NCBI GenBank assembly: GCA_963795715.1
Contig: CAWCIY010000003.1
Location: 1,054,001 to 1,118,000, forward strand
Direction: 5' to 3'
DNA: 64,000 nucleotides
Source: JAFEDN01 sp963795715
GTDB lineage: Bacteria > Pseudomonadota > Gammaproteobacteria > Coxiellales > Coxiellaceae
Shown piece after piece: positions 35,774-44,000 of the stretch. Positions within the stretch are counted from its first letter, which is position 1. Each line of letters opens with the position of its first letter. A program made the position numbers and the translations under genes. The notes below the pieces were generated by a model that saw only the letters and a list, made by a program, of their open reading frames with translations, had not been told where the DNA came from and made no database searches.

Positions 35774-36474
35774 CTTAAACCATTCACCACAATTTCATGT
35801 AACTCTTGAAAATTCTCCTTGGAATATTCTTTGGGTGACTTACACAAAAAGGTGTTTTGCAAGTTGGAATTAGCGCTTCCAGTAACCCACGTTAAGATAG
35901 AAAAATGATGAGTATCGATTACATATATTTTGTACAAGTATAAATGAGGTTCAATAATGGCTTGGTTGTAACTTCCAGCTTGGCCGAGCTCACATTTCAG
36001 ATCAAAATTCAAAGTATGCCCCCCGTTCTGGGTTATTAAAATAAGAATGTCGGCACGGTTGCCACCCATGTGCCATTTTAAAAATCTTTTAGCAGAAGGA
36101 GTTAAGGTAGTAGCAGAAGCTTGAATATCTTGTTTGTTAAGAGCATTGCTTCCGTTGATCGCGGCTGGCCTCACTGATTCAAAATCTGATTTTATCAGTT
36201 GCTCAGCAATCAGATTACTTAATTCAGTATTTATACTCGAAGAGAGAAGCTGAGTGTCGCCTAATTTATGGTAATTAAATATGTTCTCACTGATAACCTG
36301 AATATCCACATTATTTAATGTGGATAGAACCAATATCGTTTGTTGATGATTTAAAGGGGCTTTCATTCTAGGTCCGCTAATACCTGCGGCATAATTATTA
36401 ACCCCATCCGTGCTACAGGCAGTCATGCAGCAGCAGGTAACTATGATGTAGAATACAGTCCACAAGTTTTTCAT
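35731..36474 (-). CDS. Hypothetical lipoprotein
   Basis: This protein of about 247 residues begins MKNLWTVFYIIVTCCCMTAC, a lipoprotein signal with lipobox MTAC. The mature part has no domain I recognise and contains two further hydrophobic-beta stretches (ADILILITQNGG, YKIYVIDTHHFSILTW). I prefer the ATG at 36474 (GAAAGAGA upstream) over 36495. Its 3' end overlaps the AmpG-like gene on the other strand. Confidence 0.65.
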   Translation of the reverse strand: MKNLWTVFYIIVTCCCMTACSTDGVNNYAAGISGPRMKAPLNHQQTILVLSTLNNVDIQVISENIFNYHKLGDTQLLSSSINTELSNLIAEQLIKSDFESVRPAAINGSNALNKQDIQASATTLTPSAKRFLKWHMGGNRADILILITQNGGHTLNFDLKCELGQAGSYNQAIIEPHLYLYKIYVIDTHHFSILTWVTGSANSNLQNTFLCKSPKEYSKENFQELHEIVVNGLSQAVVSDILRVLSI

Positions 36475-36573
36475 TAAAATAGTATCTCTTTCCATTCAAA
36501 AAATTGCAATATGAAACTTGTTCACTTTCAATGCTAACATAATTAAGTACAAATATGCTATAATATCCGTAAG

Positions 36574-37179
36574 ATGCCGAACCCGTGGATGCAAGAACAT
36601 TTAAGCGACTATTATGTCAAACAAGCCAAGCGAGAGGGCTATCCTTCCAGAGCAGCCTACAAGTTGTTGGAATTGCAAGAAAAGGACAAGATTAATTACA
36701 TCCGGGATGAGAATAGTGGATTTAGGCGCGGCTCCCGGCGGCTGGACTGTGGTGGCGGTGGAGTTATTGAAAGGTAAAGGTCAAATAATTGCATTGGATT
36801 GTTTACCAATGACTCCGCCCACCGGAGTTCATTTTATCCAAGGTGATTTTACTGAAGAGTCTGTTTTGAGCGAGTTAATGAATTACATAAACGATACACT
36901 GTCGATTTGGTGCTTTCCGATATGGCTCCAAATATCACCGGCCAAAAAAGTGTTGATCAGCCAAAAAGTATGTATCTAGCCGAACTCGCGGCTGATTTTG
37001 CTCAAAAGGTATTGCGCCCGGGGGGTAAATTTTTAGTTAAATTATTTCAAGGAGAAGGGGTTGATGGTTTTATTGTTGATCTACGAAAAAAATTTACCTC
37101 AGTTAAGATCCGTAAACCTAAAGCTTCCCGCTCTCGTTCGCCTGAGGTCTATGTACTAGCTCAAGGTTTTCGGAGATAA
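36574..37179 (+). pseudogene. rlmE: rlmE (ftsJ/rrmJ), 23S rRNA methyltransferase, frameshifted
   Basis: RlmE methylates U2552 of 23S rRNA. Three pieces are visible in different frames: MPNPWMQEHLSDYYVKQA and YPSRAAYKLLELQEKDK (from 36574), VDLGAAPGGWTVVAVELLKG (SAM-binding motif I, about 36720) and VDLVLSDMAPNITG to the C terminus (36907-37179). Two indels (about 36700 and 36890) explain this. Length without the shifts would be about 202 residues, as usual. The gene lies directly before ftsH, the classical rlmE-ftsH order. Confidence 0.92.
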
Positions 37180-37271
37180 TGATGGATTTAAATTGGTATC
37201 GCGGTATGACGCGGTCCTTAAGTTGGCGGCATTAGCAAAACGGTTACGGCTCCATTTGGAGGTTAAGTACT

Positions 37272-39189
37272 TTGAATAATATGTTAAAAAATTTACTTTT
37301 ATGGTTAGTCATCGCGATTGTACTGATTACGGTTTTTAGCAATTTCAGTCCGCAACGCGGCGATGTTCAGCAATATACTTATTCTCAATTTATCAGCGCC
37401 GTCAATAAAGGTGAAGTAGATCGGGTCGATATTCAAGACCAAACCATAGATGGTGTTACTAAAAACAATCAACGGTTTACTACCTACTTACCGGTGCAAG
37501 ATCCCTATTTTTTGGGTACCTTGATGAAACAAGGAGTCACTGTTCGGGGTGTTCCTCCTAAGCAGCAAAGTTTGTTAATGCATTTCCTATTGAGCTGGGG
37601 TCCTTTCTTATTATTAATCGGAGTATGGATTTTCTTTATGCGCCAGATGCAGGGCGGAGGCAGTAAAGGCGGACCTTTGTCTTTTGGGCGCAGCAAAGCC
37701 CGGTTACTGGGTGAAGATCAAGTCAAAGTGACTTTTGACGATGTCGCGGGGATAGAAGAAGCTAAAGAAGAAGTTTCAGAATTAGTCGAATTTCTCCGTG
37801 ATCCGGCCAAATTTCAAAAATTAGGCGGTAAAATGCCTTGCGGTGTTTTATTGGTAGGGGCTCCAGGAACCGGTAAAACCATGTTGGCTAAAGCTGTGGC
37901 CGGTGAAGCCAAGGTGCCTTTTTTTACCATTTCCGGTTCTGATTTCGTAGAAATGTTTGTCGGCGTTGGCGCTTCCCGCGTGCGCGATATGTTTGATCAA
38001 GCTAAAAAACGCGCCCCTTGCATTATTTTCATTGATGAAATTGACGCCGTAGGCCGCCATCGCGGCGCGGGTCTAGGCGGCGGTCATGATGAGCGTGAGC
38101 AAACCTTAAACCAATTGTTGGTTGAAATGGATGGTTTTGAAGGCAAAGAAGGCATTATAGTAATGGCGGCTACCAACCGGCCCGACGTTTTGGATCCAGC
38201 CTTGTTACGGCCTGGTCGTTTTGATCGACAAGTGGTCGTGCCATTACCAGATATTAAAGGCCGCGAAGCCATTTTAAAAGTCCACATGAAAAAATTGCCT
38301 TTAGATAAAGATGTGAAAGCTGCAGTTTTCGCTCGTGGCACTCCCGGTTTTTCCGGCGCGGATTTGGCCAACTTGGTCAATGAAGCCGCATTATTTGCCG
38401 CACGCGCCAATCGCCGCGCGGTGACTATAGCTGATTTTGAAAAAGCCAAAGATAAAATCATGATGGGCGCTGAGCGCCGTTCTATGGTCATGAGTGAACA
38501 GGAAAAACGTTTAACTGCCTACCACGAAGCCGGACATGCCATTGTAGGTTTATCCGTTCCTGATCACGATCCGGTTTATAAAGTCAGTATTATTCCTCGT
38601 GGCCGCGCCTTGGGCGTGACTATGTTTTTACCCGAAGAAGATCGCTACAGCTATAGCCTAAGACGTCTCAAAAGCCAAATGAAGGGTTTATTTGGTGGCC
38701 GTATTGCCGAAATATTAATTTTTGGTGTAGATCATGTGACCACTGGAGCTTCTAATGATATTGAACGTGCCACCGAAATTGCTCGTAATATGGTTACCAA
38801 ATGGGGGTTATCAGAAAAACTAGGCCCGTTGACCTATGGCGAAGAACAAGGCGAGGTTTTCTTAGGTCGAACCATGACTCAACGTAAAGAAATTTCTGAA
38901 ACCACCAGCAGCCAAATTGATGCCGAAATTCGTAAAATAGTGGATGAAGCATATCAATGAAGCTAAACAAATACTGGAAGGCAAGGTAGATAAATTACAT
39001 ATTATGGCTGAAGCGCTTATCAAATATGAAACCATTGATGAGAAGCAAATTAAAGAAATCATGTCAGGGCAAACTCCTTCTCCTCCGGCAGATTGGACCA
39101 GCGAAGAAGCGGCAGCGGCTATAAAAGCTGCAGCTACGCAAAAAGAAGCAGGAAAACGCATGCCCGCGGATTTTGAAACCAGCGAGTAA
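37272..39189 (+). pseudogene. ftsH: ftsH, membrane AAA protease, one frameshift near the 3' end
   Basis: FtsH is a hexameric inner-membrane ATP-dependent zinc protease. The first frame (37272-38960, 562 residues) has two membrane segments (about 7-25 and 105-125). It then has Walker A GAPGTGKT near 196, Walker B IIFIDEIDA, and the zinc motif HEAGH at 418-422. It stops at 38960, but a one-base extra T near 38957 explains this. The second frame continues with EAKQILEGKVDKLHIMAEAL and ends at 39189, giving the normal length of about 639. FtsH is essential in most bacteria, so a sequencing error is plausible. Confidence 0.95.
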
Positions 39190-39192
39190 TTT

Positions 39193-40062
39193 ATGGCGGC
39201 TTTTACTCTGAGTTTAGCTGATGACCAAAAAATCTCATTACCTAAACCCAGTGTAATGGGCGTTATTAATATGTCGCCGGATTCTTTTTATCGTCCTTAT
39301 ACTTCTCGTAGTGAAATCTTAAAAACGATAGAAATCATGGTTGAAAAGGGCGTAGATATTATAGATGTTGGAGGCGAAGCAACTAATCCTGCGGTTAATC
39401 TAGATTCTGCTGGAGTGGTGCAACAGCAAATTGACCGAGTGGCTCCTATCGTCGAAGAAATCGCTCGCAATTTTCCAATTTTGATTTCTGTGGACACCAG
39501 CCAGCCGGAAGTGATGCGAGAAGCTGTGGCGCACGGCGCGCACATCATCAATGATCAGCGAGGATTACAAGTTCCAGGAGCCATGTCGACTGTTGTTGAA
39601 CTAAAAATGCCCGTTTGTTTAATGCATTTTTTTTCTACGCCACGGACGCCCGGAAGCTGTTCTTTGCTAAACTTACTGGCAATGATAAAAGCCGATTTAT
39701 GGACGCTAGGTACTCGCTGTCAAACCGCAGGGGTCAGCCATGATCGCATTATTATTGATCCAGGTTTTGGTCAAGGACATTATTGCAAAAATGCTCAGGA
39801 AAATTATTATTTGCTGGCGCATTTGCAAGAATTTAATGAATTGGGATTCCCTGTTCTGGTAGGTTGGTCTCGAAAATCCATGATTGGAGAAACTTTGGGT
39901 GGAGTTCCACCAAAAGAACGATTATATGGCAGCATTGCTGCAGCATCTATGGCGGCGATGCATGGCGCAGCCATTATCCGAGTGCATGATGTAGTGGAAA
40001 CCATGGATGCGATTAAAGTGTTTCGAGCAATGCACGAGCATTATATCAGCAGCAGGCAATAA
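39193..40062 (+). CDS. folP: Dihydropteroate synthase
   Basis: FolP joins 4-aminobenzoate to dihydropterin pyrophosphate in folate synthesis. The 289-residue protein has VMGVINMSPDSFY (about 21-33), VGGEATNP (about 60), SVDTSQPEV, HIINDQRG and the C-terminal GWSRKSMIGETLG and ASMAAMHGAAIIRVHDV. It begins three bases after the ftsH end and is followed by glmM, the conserved ftsH-folP-glmM order of gammaproteobacteria. Confidence 0.95.
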   Translation: MAAFTLSLADDQKISLPKPSVMGVINMSPDSFYRPYTSRSEILKTIEIMVEKGVDIIDVGGEATNPAVNLDSAGVVQQQIDRVAPIVEEIARNFPILISVDTSQPEVMREAVAHGAHIINDQRGLQVPGAMSTVVELKMPVCLMHFFSTPRTPGSCSLLNLLAMIKADLWTLGTRCQTAGVSHDRIIIDPGFGQGHYCKNAQENYYLLAHLQEFNELGFPVLVGWSRKSMIGETLGGVPPKERLYGSIAAASMAAMHGAAIIRVHDVVETMDAIKVFRAMHEHYISSRQ

Positions 40063-40081
40063 ACAAAGTAGGCAATGATCC

Positions 40082-41432
40082 ATGAGTATAAAAAAATATT
40101 TCGGTACAGACGGTATTCGCGGCAAAGTGGGCAATGAATTGATCCACCCTGAATTTATGCTGAAATTGGGATGGGCTGCGGGACGTGTTTTAGGTAACCA
40201 TAATGCCACAACCAAGGTGTTGATCGGTAAAGACACCCGCATTTCTGGTTATGTTCTAGAATCAGCGTTACAAGCCGGCCTTTCTGCTGCGGGCGCTCAT
40301 GTGCAATTATTGGGGCCTATACCTACCCCTGCGGTCGCTTATTTAACGCACTCACTACGCGCTACCGCTGGCATTGTCATTAGCGCTTCGCATAACAGTT
40401 ACCAGGATAATGGCATTAAATTCTTTGACCGCAATGGCATGAAATTATCCGATGACTATGAATTGGAAATTGAAGCCGAACTGGCTAAACCAATGGAGAT
40501 GATTACTACTCATCAATTGGGCAAACTGACTCGTATTCATGATGCAGGTGGACGTTATATCACTTTTTGCAAAAGCATCTTCCCTTCAGCACTTACTTTA
40601 AATGGTTTAAAAATTGTCGTCGATTGCGCACATGGCGCCGCTTATCATATCGGTCCTTTAGTTTTCAGCGAATTGGGTGCAGAAGTGGTCACTCTCGGGG
40701 ATAAACCCAATGGCATCAATATTAATCGATCGCTGTGGCGCAACCGACGTACGCGCTTTGCAGCAAGCTGTACTGCAAAATAGAGCAGTGGTTGGCATTG
40801 CTTTGGACGGCGATGGTGACCGTTTAATAATGGTAGACCATAATGGTGAACAAGTAGATGGGGACGAATTGCTAGGGATTCTAGCTTGTCATAACGGCAG
40901 CAAATATCAGGGAATCGTTGGCACAGTGATGAGTAATTTGGGCTTGGAGCAAGCGATTACCCAGCGTGGCATGGAATTTTTACGCACGTCAGTAGGAGAT
41001 CGTTATGTGTTAGAAGGTTTGCATGCTAAAAAATGGCAGTTAGGTGGCGAATCTTCAGGTCATATTGTCAATTTACAACACGCCACTACTGGAGATGGTA
41101 TTATCAGTGCATTACAAATATTAGCCATTATGCAGCGTACTGAAAAATCTTTGGCTGATTTAAAAAAAGTCGTGATTAAAAGGCCGCAAATTTTAATCAA
41201 TGTCCCTCTAGAAAAACAATCCGTTATCAATTTAGGACCTAACTCTAAAATTGGGCGGGCTTCGTTACAGATTGAACAAGAATTTGCTGGTGAAGGAAGA
41301 ATTTTATTGCGCGCTTCCGGTACCGAACCAGTCATTAGAGTTATGGTAGAAGGAAATGACGCTAAAAAAGTAGAAGAAACTGCTAAATCATTAGCAGAAA
41401 TGGTGCAGGCTTTAGCCAAGGACCCCTCATGA
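40082..41432 (+). pseudogene. glmM: glmM, phosphoglucosamine mutase, one frameshift
   Basis: GlmM converts glucosamine-6-phosphate to glucosamine-1-phosphate for peptidoglycan and lipopolysaccharide. The start KKYFGTDGIRGKVG, the active-site serine in ISASHNSYQDNG near 103, and DCAHGAAYHIGPL lie in the first frame to about 40727. One indel there moves the reading to the second frame (GATDVRALQQAV, the metal motif DGDGDRLIMVD, GGESSGHI, RASGTEPVIRVM) up to the stop at 41432. A correct gene would have about 449 residues. The enzyme is normally essential. Confidence 0.94.
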
Positions 41433-42193
41433 GATTAATTTTTTTAGGAACAGGCGCGGCCTTTGTCACTGATCCTAATAATTATCACTCAAACTTATTG
41501 TTAGAGTCGGCCGACGGCAAATTGTTGTTAATTGATTGTGGTGGAGATGCTCGACGGTCCTTGCATGCCATAGGATTAAATCATCAAAACATTACCGACG
41601 TTTATATCAGCCATTTACATGCTGACCATGCGGGTGGATTAGAATGGTTGGCCTTTTCCCGTAAATTTGATGAAAATTGTCTTGCGAAACCTAAACTTTA
41701 TATACATGAAAATTTAGTATCTTCCTTATGGGAACATAGTTTGTCAGGTGGTCTAACTTCACTTTCAGATGAACCTTCCACTCTTCAAGCTTATTTTGAA
41801 GTACACAGTATTGCAGAGGGTCACATTTTTAGCTGGCAAGGCATTCCTTTCCAATTGCTAAAAAACAAACATATTTATTCGCATTTTGCAGAAATGCCGA
41901 GTTACGGGCTTTTTTTTCCAATAGCCGATCAGTGCTTGCTGTTAACTACTGACGCCCAATTTCAATTAAATCATTTTGCCCCTTACTACCAAAAAGCAGA
42001 CATCATTTTTCAGGATTGTGAAACCTCGACTAAACGCTCGGGAGTGCATGCGCACTATCAAGATTTAAAAACTTTGGATGCGAAGATTAAAGCTAAAATG
42101 TGGCTTTATCATTACAATTGCAATCAACTACCCGATGCTCAAGCAGATGGATTTTTAGGTTTTGTAAAACCCGGCCAAATCTTCACATTTTGA
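41429..42193 (+). CDS. MBL-fold metallo-hydrolase
   Basis: This 254-residue protein has the metallo-beta-lactamase motif SHLHADHAGG near residue 60, an early GTGAAF and LIDCGGDARR, later histidines in KHIYSHF and the C-terminal WLYHYN. It belongs to the RNase Z-like or phosphodiesterase-like group; the substrate is unknown. Its ATG overlaps the glmM stop (ATGA), so it is translationally coupled. Confidence 0.85.
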   Translation: MRLIFLGTGAAFVTDPNNYHSNLLLESADGKLLLIDCGGDARRSLHAIGLNHQNITDVYISHLHADHAGGLEWLAFSRKFDENCLAKPKLYIHENLVSSLWEHSLSGGLTSLSDEPSTLQAYFEVHSIAEGHIFSWQGIPFQLLKNKHIYSHFAEMPSYGLFFPIADQCLLLTTDAQFQLNHFAPYYQKADIIFQDCETSTKRSGVHAHYQDLKTLDAKIKAKMWLYHYNCNQLPDAQADGFLGFVKPGQIFTF

Positions 42194-42252
42194 TGGTAGA
42201 GCTAAAGTTTGTCATCCCGCGGCGTTGTCCATTTCTGGATTCGTTGACGCCA

Positions 42253-42334
42253 TTAACCCGGATATTTCACACTCAGGCGTAGATTCAGGTCTTTTCGCGT
42301 TCGCAGTAGCCTAAGTGTGAAATATCCGGGTTAA
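42253..42334. repeat. Long inverted repeat between converging genes
   Basis: TTAACCCGGATATTTCACAC plus T at 42253-42273 is exactly complementary to 42314-42334, with about 40 bases between and further near-matches inside. It lies between the converging metallo-hydrolase and membrane-protein genes and could be a bidirectional terminator or a small MITE-like element. Confidence 0.75.
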
Positions 42335-42684
42335 GGTTGGGATTTTTTTCGTCGCGTGATAAAAGCAATACAGACCAGAATTATAAAAACTGGCATAATT
42401 AATGGGAATAGGAATGGGAAAAGTATAATAGCCAAAACAACCCAACCCAAAGCAAATAAGCTGATTAAAATAATTAGAATCCCCGGCAGAATAAAAAATA
42501 ATAATGCGGCGATAGCAAACAAGGCAATGGTGGCTACGCTTATGCCCCAAGCAGCAGCACCCATTCCTAAGGCAAGACCAAAAATAAAAGAATATAAATG
42601 AAATCCAATAACACATAAAAGGATCAAAACAATCGCAACTATGAGTAGTTTATTGGTTGATGAAGACGAATTGTTATTGGTCAT
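42331..42684 (-). CDS. Hypothetical multi-pass membrane protein
   Basis: This 117-residue protein begins MTNNNSSSSTNKLLIV with a polar N terminus and has about three or four hydrophobic segments. It ends ITRRKKSQP. GGAG precedes the ATG at 42684; a longer frame from 42756 would overlap the next gene. No family is recognised. Confidence 0.6.
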   Translation of the reverse strand: MTNNNSSSSTNKLLIVAIVLILLCVIGFHLYSFIFGLALGMGAAAWGISVATIALFAIAALLFFILPGILIILISLFALGWVVLAIILFPFLFPLIMPVFIILVCIAFITRRKKSQP

Positions 42685-42752
42685 AAAATCTCCATGTAAA
42701 TCTGCGTACGCATTAGGCATATCATGCGCGAACAAAAGGTTAATGACAAGCC

Positions 42753-43514
42753 TCATCCGTTTACTACGAAATGAGAAGGTAGTTGACCGCCAGACATTTT
42801 TTTAAACATGGCAATAAAGGCGCTATCACTTTTATACCCTAGTTTATGAGCTACCAAACCAATATTTTTATACTGTTGCAATAATTCAATCGCTTTAACA
42901 AAAAGAAATTGTTGTTTCCAAACTACAAAACTCATACCCATTTCTTTTTTAAAAAGACGCAGCAAAGTTCTAGTGCTGACATGAATATGCCGGGCCGCTT
43001 CATCCACCGATGGGTAGTGATCTTTAGACGAACGGAATAACTGATATATTAAGTATAATTGTCGATTTTCCGGCAAAGAGATTTCTGCACATTTTGTGAT
43101 GGGTAGTTCTTTAAGTTCATCCTTCAATACAGCTAAAAGACGCTGACCCGCAAGGCTGGCTAAGTGTGCTGAATCCAGGTTACAGATTTTAGATATGGCT
43201 GCTTTGGCCAATTCTGTCAATTGCAGCAATTGTACTGATTTTGGCAGGCCGCTCACATAGCTGTCAGGTAAATACAAACTTTTGACGGTTAAATCTTTGT
43301 GCATTTCGTTTTTGTGAGCGATTTGTTTAGGAATCCATATCGCCCTATTGGGTGGTACAATCCATAGTTTATTGGCAACAGTAACGTACAAAACTCCTTC
43401 AACCGTATAGGATAATTGCGTTACAGGATGAGTATGGAACGACCTGGCTGTCGTTTTTTTGTGAATACTATACACGTGACTTGCAACGGCGGTGATTTGT
43501 TTTTTCTTTATCAT
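42753..43514 (-). CDS. AraC family transcriptional regulator
   Basis: This 253-residue protein has an N-terminal cupin (SFHTHPVTQLSYTVEGVLYV, about residues 27-46) and a C-terminal AraC DNA-binding domain (VDEAARHIHVSTRTLLRLFKK, and IGLVAHKLGYKSDSAFIAMFKK, about 170-245). AAAGGA precedes the ATG at 43514. It is divergent from the small gene at 43627, which may be its target. The cupin ligand is unknown. Confidence 0.9.
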   Translation of the reverse strand: MIKKKQITAVASHVYSIHKKTTARSFHTHPVTQLSYTVEGVLYVTVANKLWIVPPNRAIWIPKQIAHKNEMHKDLTVKSLYLPDSYVSGLPKSVQLLQLTELAKAAISKICNLDSAHLASLAGQRLLAVLKDELKELPITKCAEISLPENRQLYLIYQLFRSSKDHYPSVDEAARHIHVSTRTLLRLFKKEMGMSFVVWKQQFLFVKAIELLQQYKNIGLVAHKLGYKSDSAFIAMFKKMSGGQLPSHFVVNG

Positions 43515-43626
43515 GAGAATGTCCTTTGTCTGAATAAAGCAACAAAATGTCCTATTTGACAAAATAAATTTCAAAAAAGGCGAATATAATATAGTTATCT
43601 TTGTAACTTACTAATGAGGTATTCAC

Positions 43627-43902
43627 ATGAAAAAACAGGGTATCACAGCAGAGGATCTATATCCAGATCACATAGATCATCATGAGTTTAACGGTGTTGT
43701 TGCCCGGAAAGGGACAGTATCGGCTGTTATGGCTAATATTGAAATTTTCGAATCAGAAAATGCTTCGCCTGATGAAAAAACTGCAGCCTTAGAACAAATA
43801 AAATTGTATGCGCCCGTACTGATAGCGACGGGTCTGCATCGCCAAGTTACTTGGAAAAATCCATGGATTCAAAAAATCATAGATGAGGTTGCAAACAAAT
43901 AA
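43627..43902 (+). CDS. Hypothetical protein (91 aa), divergent from AraC regulator
   Basis: This 91-residue soluble protein has an acidic first half (EDLYPDHIDHHEFNGVVARK) and a helical second half. GAGG precedes the ATG. No domain is recognised. Divergence from the AraC-type regulator suggests regulation by it. Confidence 0.55.
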   Translation: MKKQGITAEDLYPDHIDHHEFNGVVARKGTVSAVMANIEIFESENASPDEKTAALEQIKLYAPVLIATGLHRQVTWKNPWIQKIIDEVANK

Positions 43903-43908
43903 CTGAGA

Positions 43909-43991
43909 AAGCTTAAAGCATTGATCCAAAACGAAGCGGGCCAATCGGCAATATAGGTTAAAATTACGTGCGAGAAACTGCGCTGGTGGCC
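43909..43991 (-). pseudogene. Short duplicate of a metal ABC permease 3' end
   Basis: About 60 bases match the sequence at 47759-47817, and the following 20 match about 47880-47900, so it is a shortened copy of the permease remnant at 47725. It abuts the end of the F-box gene. Confidence 0.6.
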
Positions 43992-44000
43992 CCCCCGATT

